The position numbers and the translations under genes were made by a program. A stretch of DNA of 64,000 nt, taken from the NCBI RefSeq assembly GCF_039655775.1, contig NZ_JBBYXJ010000001.1, positions 372,001-436,000 on the forward strand, read 5' to 3'. Positions 8,341 through 17,482 of this stretch are shown piece by piece. This DNA comes from Iodidimonas sp. SYSU 1G8. Lineage in GTDB: Bacteria; Pseudomonadota; Alphaproteobacteria; SMXS01. The first letter of the stretch is position 1, and the number at the start of each line of letters is the position of its first letter. The notes beneath the pieces are model-generated. The model saw only the letters and a program-made list of their open reading frames with translations. It was not told where the DNA came from and made no database searches.

Positions 8341-9552
8341 TCACATGTCTTTCAGGGCGATCTCGGCGTCCGCCGCCTTGTCTGGATCGAGGATTTTGCC
8401 CTCGGCGATCAGCTTCTTGGCCGCCATGAAATCCTTGATCATGTTGATGGCATTGATCGCGACGAATTTGCCGTGCCGCAGATACAGCGCCGAGAATTTG
8501 CGTTCGGCCGGATTGCCGCGGATCACGACCTCGTCGCCCGGCTCCGACAGGCCGACGATCTGCAGTTTCAGATCGTACTGGTCCGACCAGAACCACGGGA
8601 TTTCCGAATAGGGCTTCAGTTCGCCGCACATGGCGTTCGCCGCCGTCTTTGCCTGGTCGACGGCGTTCTGCACGGATTCGAGGCGCAGTCGCCGGCCGAG
8701 CAGGGCATTGGGATGATTGGTGCAGTCCCCGGCGGCCCAGATATTGTCGTCGCTGGTCTGGCCGTACTCGTCGACGACGATGCCATTGTCCACCGCGAGA
8801 TCGCCTTCGGCCGCCAGTTCCACGTTCGGCAGCACGCCGACGCCGATGACGACGAGATCGGCGGCGAACACGGAATCATCGGCGCAGGTGACGCGCTCGA
8901 CCTTGCCGTCGCCTTCGAATCCGGTCACGGCCATGCCCGTCTTGATGACAACGCCCGCGTCGGTGTGAACGTGGTGGTAGAAGGCCGAGACCTCGGGCGC
9001 GACGACCCGGCTCATGACACGTTCCAGGCCCTCCAGAACGGTGACGGTGCACCCCATCTTCACGGCGACCGCCGCGACTTCCAGGCCGATGTAGCCGCCG
9101 CCGACGATGACCACATTGGTGCCGGGCGTCATCTTCCGTTGAATGGCCAGGGTGTCGTCGAGCGCCCTGAGATAGAAGATGTTGTCGAGATCCGCCCCCG
9201 GCGCCTGCAGCTTGCGCACGCGCGTGCCGGTGGCCAGCAGGAGCTTGTCGTAGCCCAGCACCTCGCCGCTGGCGGTGCTGATGGTCCTGGCCTTCCGGTC
9301 GAGTTTCGTCACCAGTGTATTGGGACGGAACTCGATGTTCTTCTCGGGATACCACGTCTCCTTTTTCAGGAACGTCCGCTCGACCTCCAGTTCGCCGGCC
9401 AGAACCGCTTTGGACAGCGGCGGGCGCTCATAGGGCACATAGCGTTCGTCGCCAATGAGGATGATGCGGCCGTCGAAGCCCTTGGAACGCAGCGTGGCGA
9501 CTGCCTGTCCGCCCGCATGTCCGGCGCCGACGACGATGAAGGTCTGTGTCAT
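8341..9552 (-). CDS. FAD-dependent ferredoxin-NAD(P) reductase
   Basis: A 403-residue flavoprotein of the putidaredoxin-reductase/rubredoxin-reductase class. The N-terminal FAD Rossmann motif is VVGAGHAGGQA. RPPLSK, typical of oxygenase-coupled reductases, follows. The NAD-binding motif is VVIVGGGYIGLEVAA and the second FAD motif is NIWAAGDC. It would oxidise NAD(P)H and reduce the downstream ferredoxin. The two genes are 95 bases apart on the same strand. The upstream gap to the divergent SDR is about 250 bases and should hold both promoters; I could not assign boxes with confidence. Confidence 0.92.
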   Translation of the reverse strand: MTQTFIVVGAGHAGGQAVATLRSKGFDGRIILIGDERYVPYERPPLSKAVLAGELEVERTFLKKETWYPEKNIEFRPNTLVTKLDRKARTISTASGEVLGYDKLLLATGTRVRKLQAPGADLDNIFYLRALDDTLAIQRKMTPGTNVVIVGGGYIGLEVAAVAVKMGCTVTVLEGLERVMSRVVAPEVSAFYHHVHTDAGVVIKTGMAVTGFEGDGKVERVTCADDSVFAADLVVIGVGVLPNVELAAEGDLAVDNGIVVDEYGQTSDDNIWAAGDCTNHPNALLGRRLRLESVQNAVDQAKTAANAMCGELKPYSEIPWFWSDQYDLKLQIVGLSEPGDEVVIRGNPAERKFSALYLRHGKFVAINAINMIKDFMAAKKLIAEGKILDPDKAADAEIALKDM

Positions 9553-9802
9553 GGTTCCCGTCCGATGTCTTCTCCAGTGGGTCCCGCTCTTATCCTGTTC
9601 GGTTGCAAAAATCTATGTTATGGCTCCAATCCTGCCGTATCGTCCCGCGGAGTTGGGGGGAGACCTTCCGGGAATTTCGAACAATAGGCTGCGGTTCGCG
9701 CCGCACCAGGTTCGCAGGACAATCGCGAGGCGCTGATCGGCGCGCGGCGGCGGCCCGCTGAGGGGCCGAAAATGCTTTTTCAATCTGGTTGGGAGATGAA
9801 CC

Positions 9803-10570
9803 ATGGATCTGGGACTTAAGGGCAAGAACGCGATCGTTACGGGCTCGACGAAGGGAATTGGCCGTCGTGTGGTCGATCTTCTGGCGGACGAGGGCGTCAA
9901 CGTCGGCATCTGCGCGCGTAACAAGGACGAAGTCGATCAGGCGGTCGCCGAGATTTCCAAGAAGGGCGTGAAGGTCATCGGCGGCGTCGTCGACGTAGCC
10001 GACACGGCGGCCTACGTCGCCTGGATCAAGAAGACGGCCGACGAGCTGGGCGGTCTGGACATGTTTGTGCCGAACGTGTCGGCCGGCGGCGGTTTCGACC
10101 CGAACAACTGGGCCTTCAAGTGGGCCGACAACTTCCAGGCCGATATCCTGGGCACCGTGACCGGTGCCGAGGCAGCCACCCCGTACCTGGAAAAGACCAA
10201 GGGCTCGATGGTGTTCATGTCGACGACGGCGGCCAGCGAATTCTTCGCCGCGCCGATGTCCTACAGCGCCACCAAGGCCGCGATCGTCACCTATGGCTCG
10301 CAGCTGGCCAATTTCCTGGGCCCGAAGGGCATCCGCGTCAACATCGTCTCGCCCGGCTCGATCTATTTCGAGGGCGGCGACTGGGACAAGATCGAGAAGG
10401 GCAATCCGGCTTTCTTCAAGCATGTCCTCTCGACCATCGCCATGGGCCGCTACGGCAAGCCCGAGGAAGTCGCCAACGTCATCGTCTTCCTGCTGTCCTC
10501 GGCGGCCAGCTGGGTGACCGGCGTCAACGTCACCGTCGACGGCGGCCAGAACAAGCGCGTCAAGTTCTAA
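9803..10570 (+). CDS. SDR family oxidoreductase
   Basis: A 255-residue SDR with a TGSTKGIG cofactor motif (13-20), catalytic Ser140, Tyr154 and Lys158 (YSATK), and VDGGQ near the end. The usual NNAG element is altered to NVSAGG (91-96). The Arg39 after strand 2 (ICARN) suggests NADP. The same substitutions occur in the 3-oxoacyl reductase-like branch, but no substrate can be named. It is a monocistronic unit with GGGAG before its ATG and a rho-independent terminator 12 bases after the stop. Confidence 0.87.
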   Translation: MDLGLKGKNAIVTGSTKGIGRRVVDLLADEGVNVGICARNKDEVDQAVAEISKKGVKVIGGVVDVADTAAYVAWIKKTADELGGLDMFVPNVSAGGGFDPNNWAFKWADNFQADILGTVTGAEAATPYLEKTKGSMVFMSTTAASEFFAAPMSYSATKAAIVTYGSQLANFLGPKGIRVNIVSPGSIYFEGGDWDKIEKGNPAFFKHVLSTIAMGRYGKPEEVANVIVFLLSSAASWVTGVNVTVDGGQNKRVKF

Positions 10571-10581
10571 GACAACAAGCG

Positions 10582-10610
10582 AAAGGGCGGCGGAAAGCCG
10601 CCCTTTTTTC
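10582..10610 (+). terminator. Rho-independent terminator after the SDR
   Basis: Ten-base-pair stem AAAGGGCGGC / GCCGCCCTTT with a GGAAA loop, followed by a T-run. Confidence 0.9.
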
Positions 10611-10675
10611 GCTCGTTTGGGGGCGGTCCGGACAAAACCTTCAGCCGCGACGCTGGGGGCTAGACCAAGCGGGTT

Positions 10676-10688
10676 ACTGTGCTACAGT
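10676..10688. promoter_or_regulatory. Possible operator palindrome upstream of the dehydrogenase operon
   Basis: Short perfect inverted repeat ACTGT-GCT-ACAGT about 90 bases upstream of the E1 alpha start codon, in an otherwise uncharacterised 165-base gap after the terminator. Size and position suit a transcription-factor half-site pair, but no regulator is next door. It could occur by chance. Confidence 0.25.
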
Positions 10689-10777
10689 CCGCTACCTCTA
10701 CCGGCGCGGAGCGGGGTTGAACCTCCCGCTCGCCATGCGCGCCGAACCGAGCACACATCTGGACCAGGGAGACACCA

Positions 10778-11752
10778 GTGCAATTATCACGTGAGCAATT
10801 GCTCCGGGCGTATCGTCAAATGAAGACCATCCGCGAATTCGAGGATCGTCTTCACGAGGAAATCCCGAAAGGGCTCATTCCCGGCTTTACGCACCTTTAT
10901 TCGGGGCAGGAAGCGATCGCCGTCGGCGTTTGCGAGAACCTGAACGACAGCGACGCCATCACCTCCACGCACCGCGGCCACGGCCACTGCATCGCCAAGG
11001 GTTGCGACGTGAAGGGCATGATGGCCGAGATTTACGGCCGCGCGACCGGCCTGTGCGGCGGCAAGGGCGGCTCGATGCACATCGCCGACCTGTCGAAGGG
11101 CATGCTGGGGGCGAACGGCATCGTCGGTGGCGGTCCGCCGCTGGCCATGGGCGCCTCGATCGCCTTCCGCAACCGCGGCAAGGGCGAAGTCGCCGTCGCG
11201 CTGGCCGGTGACGGCAGCTGCAACTCCGGTCCGGTGTTCGAGGCCATGAACATGGCCGTGATGCTGAACCTGCCGGTGATCTTCGTATTCGAGAACAACG
11301 GCTATTCCGAACAGACCGCGCCGGCCTACGCCGTTGGCGCCGGCAAGACCGACATGGTCCGCCGCGCCCAGGGCTTCGGCATGCCCGCGTCCAAGGCGGA
11401 CGGCACCGATTTCTTCGCGGTCTATGACATGACCCGCGAAGCCGTCGAGCGCGCCCGCAATGGCGGCGGCCCGACCGCGCTGGAGTTCGAGTGCCTGCGC
11501 TTCTTCGGTCACTTCGAGGGCGATCCCCAGAAGTACCGCATCAAGGGCGAAGTCGAGATGGCCCGCGAGAGCATGGATTGCCTGAAGAACTTCCGTAAGC
11601 GCGTGACCGAAGCCAAGCTGCTCGAAGCCTCGGATCTCGACAGCATTGATTCCGAAGTCCTGAAGCTCATCGACGAGGCCGTCGCGGAAGCCATTGCAGC
11701 GCCGTTCCCGCCGGATACGGACGTCACCAAAAACGTCTACATCAACTACTAA
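10778..11752 (+). CDS. 2-oxoacid (pyruvate/acetoin-type) dehydrogenase E1 component, alpha subunit
   Basis: Thiamine-diphosphate-dependent E1 alpha subunit, 324 residues, which decarboxylates the oxoacid or acetoin with E1 beta. The ThDP/Mg motif starts at AGDGSCNSG and closes with FENNGYSE. THRGHGHCIAKG and GKGGSMHIAD are hallmark segments of the PdhA/AcoA family. The short size and absence of a branched-chain N-terminal extension favour the acetoin or pyruvate class. The start is GTG with AGGGAG upstream. It is first of three genes, 18 bases before E1 beta. No E3 gene is in the window, so dihydrolipoamide dehydrogenase must be encoded elsewhere. Confidence 0.93.
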   Translation: MQLSREQLLRAYRQMKTIREFEDRLHEEIPKGLIPGFTHLYSGQEAIAVGVCENLNDSDAITSTHRGHGHCIAKGCDVKGMMAEIYGRATGLCGGKGGSMHIADLSKGMLGANGIVGGGPPLAMGASIAFRNRGKGEVAVALAGDGSCNSGPVFEAMNMAVMLNLPVIFVFENNGYSEQTAPAYAVGAGKTDMVRRAQGFGMPASKADGTDFFAVYDMTREAVERARNGGGPTALEFECLRFFGHFEGDPQKYRIKGEVEMARESMDCLKNFRKRVTEAKLLEASDLDSIDSEVLKLIDEAVAEAIAAPFPPDTDVTKNVYINY

Positions 11753-11770
11753 GGGCTGGGGAGCAACGAT

Positions 11771-12784
11771 ATGGCAATCAAGACTTATCGCGAGGCGATC
11801 ACCGAAGCTCTGATGATCGAGATGGACCGTGACGAGCGGGTCATCGTGATGGGCGAGGACGTCGCTGGGGGCGCCGGTGGCTCCGCGGGTGTACGCGACA
11901 ACCAGAACGGTATTTTCGGCACCTATCCGCAGTTCCATGCCCGCTACGGCGAGAACCGCTTCATCGACACGCCGATCTCCGAGGCCGCCATCGTCGGCGC
12001 GGCCGCGGGCGCGGCGCTTGCCGGTCTGCGTCCGGTCGTCGAAATCATGTTCGCGGACTTCATCGGCTACTGCCTGGATCAGATCATGAACCAGGCCGCC
12101 AAGTTTCGGTACATGTTCGGCGGTACGTCGCGGACCCCGATGGTGCTGCGTACGGCTTACGGCGCCGGCCTTTCGGCCGCGGCCCAGCATTCGCAGGCCA
12201 TTTACCCGATCATCACGCACATTCCGGGCGTGAAGGTCGCGGTGCCGTCGAAGCCGGCGGACGTGAAGGGCCTCATGCTGACCGCCATCCGTGACGATGA
12301 TCCGGTGATCTTCTTCGATCACAAGGCATTGTTCGGCGTCCAGGGCGAGGTGCCGGAAGGCGATACCCCGATCCCGTTCGGCAAGGGCATGCGCTACCGT
12401 GAAGGCAAGGACGCGACGGTCGTCGCCATCGGCCGCATGGTGCATTTCTCGGAAGCCGTCGTCGACAAGCTGGCGAAGGAAAATGGCATCACCTGTGACG
12501 TCATCGACCCGCGCACCACGTCGCCGCTCGACGAGGACATCATCCTGTCGAGCGTCGAGAAGACGGGCCGCCTGATCATCGTCGACGAATCGACCCCGCG
12601 CTGCTCGGTGGCCGGCGACATTTCGTCCATGGTGGCCATGAAGGGCTTCGACTTCCTGGATGCGCCGATCGAGCTGGTCACCTCGGCTCACTCGCCGGTG
12701 CCGTTCGCGCCGAATCTGGAAAGGGCCTACCTGCCCAGCGGTGGCCGGATCGAAGCAGCCATCCGCAAGGCCGTCGAGTACTGA
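11771..12784 (+). CDS. 2-oxoacid (pyruvate/acetoin-type) dehydrogenase E1 component, beta subunit
   Basis: A 337-residue E1 beta subunit that pairs with the upstream alpha subunit to complete the ThDP site. Visible features are the GEDVAGGAGGSAGV segment, the FIDTPISEAAIVGAAAGAAL motif, and the C-terminal transketolase domain with DPRTTSPLDED and ESTPRCS. Length and order match PdhB/AcoB. GGGGAGCAACGAT precedes the ATG. A long-loop hairpin lies in the 89-base gap to the E2 gene. Confidence 0.93.
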   Translation: MAIKTYREAITEALMIEMDRDERVIVMGEDVAGGAGGSAGVRDNQNGIFGTYPQFHARYGENRFIDTPISEAAIVGAAAGAALAGLRPVVEIMFADFIGYCLDQIMNQAAKFRYMFGGTSRTPMVLRTAYGAGLSAAAQHSQAIYPIITHIPGVKVAVPSKPADVKGLMLTAIRDDDPVIFFDHKALFGVQGEVPEGDTPIPFGKGMRYREGKDATVVAIGRMVHFSEAVVDKLAKENGITCDVIDPRTTSPLDEDIILSSVEKTGRLIIVDESTPRCSVAGDISSMVAMKGFDFLDAPIELVTSAHSPVPFAPNLERAYLPSGGRIEAAIRKAVEY

Positions 12785-12804
12785 TCGACGTTTGGTTTGC
12801 GTCG

Positions 12805-12838
12805 TCGCCCCGGGGGACTAGATGATCCGCCGGGGCGA
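12805..12838 (+). other. Intercistronic hairpin between E1 beta and E2
   Basis: Perfect nine-base inverted repeat TCGCCCCGG / CCGGGGCGA with a 16-base loop and no T-run after it. It is more likely an mRNA stability or processing element than a terminator, since E2 must be co-expressed with E1. Confidence 0.4.
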
Positions 12839-12873
12839 TGATGCTTTAAGGGGATAGAGAAGGAGAGATCGCC

Positions 12874-14466
12874 ATGGCCAATATCAAGGCAATCATCATG
12901 CCGAAATGGGGCCTCGAGATGGTCGAGGGTACCCTGGCCAAGTGGCACGTCACGGAAGGGCAGCCCGTTGACAAGGGCCAGCCGATCATGGACGTCGAAA
13001 CCGAAAAGATAGCGAACGAGGTTGAAGCCGACATTCCGGGTGTCATGCGCCGCCGCGTCGCCGAAGAGGGTCAGGTGATCCCGGTCGGCGGCCTGCTGGG
13101 CGTCATCGCCGACAAGGATGTCTCCGATGCCGACGTGGATGCGTTCGTGGGATCATACAAATCCGAGGCTTTCGGACGCGTCGAAGCGCTCGGCTCGGAC
13201 AATGACAAGCCCGCTCAGGCGTCGGCCGGCAGCGCGGGTTCCTACGGCTCGGCATCGGTCAACGACACGGCCGGGGTGTCCGACGAGGATGACGGCGAGG
13301 GTTCCGGCAAGCGTGCGTCTCCGCGCGCCCGCAAGCTGGCGGAAACGCTGGGTGTCGACATCAACAAGGTGACGAGCGACGGTCCGCGCATTTCCGACCG
13401 CGACGTTCAGGCTTATTTCGACAGCCTTCCCAAGGACAAGCCGGTCGCGGCGGAGCCGCCGCGCAAGCTGTGGGCGACGCCGCGGGTCAAGGTTCTCGCC
13501 AAGAAGCTGGGCGTCGATCTGGCCGATCTGGTGGGCACCGGCAAGAATGGCCGCATCACCCAGGATGACGTCCGCGCCTATGCCGACGAAATCAACGGTC
13601 CGCTGAACGAAGACGTGCGCAGCACGCCGGCCGTGCGCAAGCTGGCCAAGGAACTGGGCGTCGATATTGCCCGGGTCCAGGGATCCGGCAAGAACGGCCG
13701 CATCACCCGCGAGGACGTGGAAGCCGCCGCCGCCGCGCCCAAGGGTGCTCCCGCGCCGGCCGGCACGAGCTATGTGCCAGGCGAGAACCCGCATACGGTT
13801 CAGCCGCTCAACACCATGCGCAAGACCATTGCCCGCCGCCTGACGGAAGCGAAGCAGAACATTCCGCACATCTACCTGACGGTGGATGTGGAACTGGACC
13901 GCCTGCTCGCGCGCCGTCAGAAGGTCAATGCCAGCGCGGATGTGAAGGCCTCGGTCAACGACTTCATCATCCGTGCCTGCGGTCTGGCGCTCAAGCATGT
14001 GCCGCAGATGAACGTGCAGTACCACGACGACGGTCTGCACTTCTTCAAGCATGCGGACATCTCGATGGCCGTATCCCTCGAAGGTGGTCTCATCACCCCG
14101 ATCGTCCGTGCGGCCGACGTGAAATCGGTGCAGGACATCGCGGCCGAGACCAAGGATCTGGCCAGCCGCGCGCGTAGCGGCAAGCTGAAGATGGAAGAGA
14201 TCCAGGGCGGCACGTTCAGCATCTCCAACATGGGCATGCTCGGTATCCGCAACTTCGATGCCGTGATCAATCCGCCGCAGGGTGCGATTCTCGCGGTGGG
14301 CAAGGGCGAGGAGCGTATCATCGCCCGCAATGGCGCGCCGGCCGTCGCCACCGTGATGACCGTCACGCTGTCGTGCGATCATCGCGCCATCGACGGTGCC
14401 TTGGGCGCCCGGTTCCTCGAAGTCTTCAAGGACCTGATCGAAGAGCCTCTCGCGCTGGTGCTCTAG
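12874..14466 (+). CDS. Dihydrolipoamide acyltransferase (E2) with three peripheral-subunit-binding domains
   Basis: E2 core of the complex, 530 residues. A lipoyl domain (1-80) carries the lipoylated Lys45 in VETEKIANE. Three consecutive E3/E1-binding (PSBD) modules follow: about 148-182, 200-236 and 249-285. The second and third have the full GTGKNGRIT and GSGKNGRIT motifs; the first is degenerate (TSDGPRIS). The catalytic acyltransferase domain begins near 310 (NTMRKTIARRL) and has the active-site DHRAIDG with His503 and Asp507. E2 proteins normally have a single PSBD, so the triplication is notable. It is the last gene of the operon and a terminator follows. Confidence 0.93.
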   Translation: MANIKAIIMPKWGLEMVEGTLAKWHVTEGQPVDKGQPIMDVETEKIANEVEADIPGVMRRRVAEEGQVIPVGGLLGVIADKDVSDADVDAFVGSYKSEAFGRVEALGSDNDKPAQASAGSAGSYGSASVNDTAGVSDEDDGEGSGKRASPRARKLAETLGVDINKVTSDGPRISDRDVQAYFDSLPKDKPVAAEPPRKLWATPRVKVLAKKLGVDLADLVGTGKNGRITQDDVRAYADEINGPLNEDVRSTPAVRKLAKELGVDIARVQGSGKNGRITREDVEAAAAAPKGAPAPAGTSYVPGENPHTVQPLNTMRKTIARRLTEAKQNIPHIYLTVDVELDRLLARRQKVNASADVKASVNDFIIRACGLALKHVPQMNVQYHDDGLHFFKHADISMAVSLEGGLITPIVRAADVKSVQDIAAETKDLASRARSGKLKMEEIQGGTFSISNMGMLGIRNFDAVINPPQGAILAVGKGEERIIARNGAPAVATVMTVTLSCDHRAIDGALGARFLEVFKDLIEEPLALVL

Positions 14467-14487
14467 CCACCGGCCGGAAAATACGGG

Positions 14488-14515
14488 AAAGGGCGCGGCA
14501 CACCGCGCCCTTTTT
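14488..14515 (+). terminator. Rho-independent terminator of the dehydrogenase operon
   Basis: AAA-GGGCGCGG stem, CACA loop, CCGCGCCC and a T5 run, 22 bases after the E2 stop. Confidence 0.9.
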
Positions 14516-14611
14516 CCGTTGGGGGCCTTCACACTCGCATGTTGCCCCGGCGATACGCCGGGATTAGGTTGGGCCCGCTCGGGACTGTCATAAACCTCAG
14601 AGGTCACATAG

Positions 14612-16018
14612 GTGAGCAAGAACCCGCTGGAAAGCTTTGGCGCCTGGACCGCGGAAGTTTCCGATTCCTGGCCGGCGGACGCCCTCGAATGGGCGCACCG
14701 CGAGTTTATCGACGTGATTGCCGTGATGATCCCCGGCGCCGCCGAACCAGCGACCCGCCACGCCTATGACGCGGTCAGGCAGTGGGGGCAGGGGCCCTGC
14801 GCCGTGGTCGGCCAGCGCAGCCGGCTCTCGGCGCCGTGGGCGGCGCTGGTCAACGGGACCGCCGGCCACGCGCTGGACTTCGACGACAATTTCGATCCGC
14901 CTAAGGCGCATGCGACGACGGTGCTGGCGCCCGCGATCCTGGCGCTGGCCGAACAGGAAAACCTGTCCGGCGCGGCCTGTCTGGATGCCTATATCGTCGG
15001 GCTGCAGATCATGGGGCGGGTGGGACAGGGCGTGAACCCGACCCATCGCAACCGTGGCTGGCACGCCACGGCGACCGTCGGCGTGATCGGCGCCGCGGCG
15101 GCGTGCGCACGCCTTCTGCAGCTTGACGCCCACGCGTCGGCCCATGCGCTCTCCGCGGCCACCAGCATGTCCGCCGGCTTCATGTCCCAGTTCGGCACCA
15201 TGATGAAGCCCGTCCACGCCGGATTGGCCGCCAAGGGCGGCATCATGGCGGCGACCTTCGCCCAGGCCGGGATCACGGCCGGCATGGAAACCCTCGATGG
15301 CCGCACCGGCATGAACCGGCTGATGGTCGGTCCGGACTATGAGGAGCTTCGGGATACGATCACCCATGTCGAGCATGGCCAGAACCTGCGCTATGAAGTC
15401 GACAGCGTCGGCGCGCCGCTGCTGATCACCGAACACAAGTTCCGGGTGAAGCGCTTCCCGACCTGCGGCGCCATCCACCGCGCCATGGACGGCATGCTCG
15501 ACCTGCGTAGCCAGTATGGATTTCAGGCCTCGGATGTGACCTCGGTCGATCTCTACATGCCGCGCGTGCACTTCAACAACGTCATGTACACCGATCCGCG
15601 GGACCCGCTGCAGGCCAAGTTTTCGGCCGAATATGCCGTGGGATGCGTGCTTGCGCGCGGCGACTGCACCCTGGCGGATTTCCGTCCGGAAGCCGTCATG
15701 CGCGAGGACGTCCGCGGCCTGTTTCCGATCATTCATCGTCATCCCGTCGACAAGCTGGAAGGCGAGTTTCCCACCGAGGTCCATGTGACCCTGAAGAACG
15801 GCCGCACCGTCAAGGCCGTGATCGACATGCCGCTGGGCAGCAAGAAGGCGCCTTTCTCCGATGCCCAGTACTGGGCCAAGTTCGATGCCTGCTGCGATGG
15901 CTTCCTGTCCGGACGCGACGCCGCCGAATTGCGCAAGGCGCTGGAGCGTCTGCCCGACCTGCCTCAGATCGGCGATCTCATGCGCCACCTCGTTCTCCCG
16001 TTCGCGCAGGTCGCGTGA
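14612..16018 (+). CDS. MmgE/PrpD family protein
   Basis: A 468-residue protein of the MmgE/PrpD fold, a family containing 2-methylcitrate dehydratase, cis-aconitate decarboxylase and iminodisuccinate epimerase. Family landmarks are GTAGHALDFDD, GYHATATVG-like (RGWHATATVGVIGAAAA), MSAGFMSQFGTMMKP and KRFPTCGAIH. Several branches share these, so the exact substrate is open. It starts at GTG with AGAGG upstream and is separated from the dehydrogenase operon by a terminator. The nucleotidyltransferase gene begins 34 bases later, perhaps in the same transcript. Confidence 0.82.
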   Translation: MSKNPLESFGAWTAEVSDSWPADALEWAHREFIDVIAVMIPGAAEPATRHAYDAVRQWGQGPCAVVGQRSRLSAPWAALVNGTAGHALDFDDNFDPPKAHATTVLAPAILALAEQENLSGAACLDAYIVGLQIMGRVGQGVNPTHRNRGWHATATVGVIGAAAACARLLQLDAHASAHALSAATSMSAGFMSQFGTMMKPVHAGLAAKGGIMAATFAQAGITAGMETLDGRTGMNRLMVGPDYEELRDTITHVEHGQNLRYEVDSVGAPLLITEHKFRVKRFPTCGAIHRAMDGMLDLRSQYGFQASDVTSVDLYMPRVHFNNVMYTDPRDPLQAKFSAEYAVGCVLARGDCTLADFRPEAVMREDVRGLFPIIHRHPVDKLEGEFPTEVHVTLKNGRTVKAVIDMPLGSKKAPFSDAQYWAKFDACCDGFLSGRDAAELRKALERLPDLPQIGDLMRHLVLPFAQVA

Positions 16019-16052
16019 TCCCGCCTATCAACCAAGAAACGCATTGGACATC

Positions 16053-16883
16053 ATGACGCCTCGCCCGCTTCCGGACTCCTTCCCGCCAGCCACCGTCCTG
16101 GTCATGGCCGCCAGCCGCAAGGGCGTGAACGATCCCGTCGCGCTGCTGCAGAACAAGTCGCACAAGTGCCTTGTCGAGATCGACGGACAGGTCATGCTTG
16201 AGCGCGTGCTCGAGGCGCTGATCGACAGCGGTTGCTTCAGCCGCATCTATGTGTCGGTCGAGGAGGAGAACATCCTGCGGGCGACGCCCCGGATGAGCGC
16301 CTGGGTCGACGAGGGCCGTGTTGCCTTCGTGCGCAGCAGTGGCAATCTGGCCGACAGCGTGCTCTCGGCCGTCGACGTGATTCCGAATCCGTTGCCGCTG
16401 ATCATCACCACCGGCGACAACGCCTTGCATACGCCCGAGCTGATCCGCGATTTCATGACGGCGTTCTGGACCCGGGACGAGGACGTCGCCCTGGCGTTCA
16501 CCCGCGACGATGTTGTGTTGCGCGACTACGCCAATTCCGGCCTGGCATTCCACATGCTGAAGGATGGCGGCTATTCCGCCTGCAACCTCTATGCGCTACG
16601 CCGCGAGAAGTCCCTCTCGGCCGTGCGGGTTTTCGAGAGCGGCGGCCAGTTCGGCAAGCGGCACAAGCGCATCCTCAAGGCCTTCGGCGTCACGCCGTTC
16701 ATTCTCTACAAGCTAAAACTGACCGGTCTCGACGGGCTGATCAAGGTCATCGGCCGCAAGCTGCGGGTGACCATCGACCCGGTGCTTCTGCAGTATCCCT
16801 ATGGCCCGATCGACGTGGACAACAAGAACTCCTTCGATATCACCGAGGAAACGCTGCGCAAGCGGCGTAATAAGACGGGCTGA
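16053..16883 (+). CDS. MobA-like NTP transferase domain protein (GC-rich paralogue)
   Basis: A 276-residue nucleotidyltransferase-fold protein. The first strand and loop read VLVMAASRKG, followed by KSHKCLVEIDGQVMLERVL, the usual place of the NTP-binding loop and acceptor Lys. TTGDNALHT holds the Asp expected to bind metal. About 100 C-terminal residues ending in PYGPIDVDNKNSF are not part of standard MobA. A second copy of the whole protein is 1 kb downstream. It probably activates an alcohol, sugar or phosphate with an NTP for surface polymer or lipid synthesis, an inference from the polysaccharide genes nearby. The ATG at 16053 is chosen because upstream frame would overlap the PrpD gene. 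Confidence 0.7.
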   Translation: MTPRPLPDSFPPATVLVMAASRKGVNDPVALLQNKSHKCLVEIDGQVMLERVLEALIDSGCFSRIYVSVEEENILRATPRMSAWVDEGRVAFVRSSGNLADSVLSAVDVIPNPLPLIITTGDNALHTPELIRDFMTAFWTRDEDVALAFTRDDVVLRDYANSGLAFHMLKDGGYSACNLYALRREKSLSAVRVFESGGQFGKRHKRILKAFGVTPFILYKLKLTGLDGLIKVIGRKLRVTIDPVLLQYPYGPIDVDNKNSFDITEETLRKRRNKTG

Positions 16884-16929
16884 AAGTCTCCTCGATGCCA
16901 TCAGGCGTGAGAAAATTGACGAAGTCTAT

Positions 16930-17115
16930 TTAATCAATCGTCTTGGCAACGATTCTGCCGCATAAGTACTGTATTGCGGACTCTGTTGCTTCCCCCACAG
17001 TTATTTTATTTATTGTATCTAAATCCTTTTTTATTTCATTAATGGACGTATTATGTCTTTCTGAGAGGGCGATAATTAAGTGGTGTATTATTTTGTTTTT
17101 CTGTAAATCGTCCAT
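16930..17115 (-). CDS. Small hypothetical protein
   Basis: Not recognised. It has 61 residues, charged and probably all-helical (KNKIIHHLIIALSERHN, then an Ile/Lys/Asp-rich helix), with no signal peptide or membrane segment. A GGGGG site lies about seven bases before its ATG. It is strikingly AT-rich compared with the preceding gene, in line with the insert that begins here. It could be an unspotted regulator partner of the nearby XRE gene; nothing in the sequence proves that. Confidence 0.4.
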   Translation of the reverse strand: MDDLQKNKIIHHLIIALSERHNTSINEIKKDLDTINKITVGEATESAIQYLCGRIVAKTID

Positions 17116-17482
17116 ATTTGGCCCCCAGTATTGTAAGTGATGCGGACGTGTTGGCTATCGTGAGTGCTATTTTGGTCTAATGCATGAATGTTATACCTAT
17201 AGAACTGCCGTATAATAGCCAATCTTCATGCGGGCTTCTGGGCTTCCATTAGTGAATCCGGTCGATGTGAGAGAGCGGCGCTGTGCGTTGTTCAGTTAAT
17301 GCTGGGTGCCGAGATCGTCGTTAGTTAGTGCGGATGGATATCTTTGCATGATTACGATTCAATCACTTATCGGTCTGACCTGTTTGGCAAATCCTATCGT
17401 ATTAACGATATGTGTATTTGCAGTTCGCGGCAAGGGAGTTGGTGGCTGTGCAAAGGACGATGACATCGCATAGGATTCTCGG
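17116..17482. other. AT-rich intergenic region
   Basis: A 367-base stretch without a supportable gene. I see no tRNA, terminator with T-run, direct repeat or clear -35/-10 pair. It should hold promoters for the divergent small gene and the XRE regulator. Confidence 0.4.

Noticed and set aside
8248-9687. 479-codon open frame on the + strand
   Set aside because: Antisense to the ferredoxin reductase, which has intact FAD and NAD motifs.
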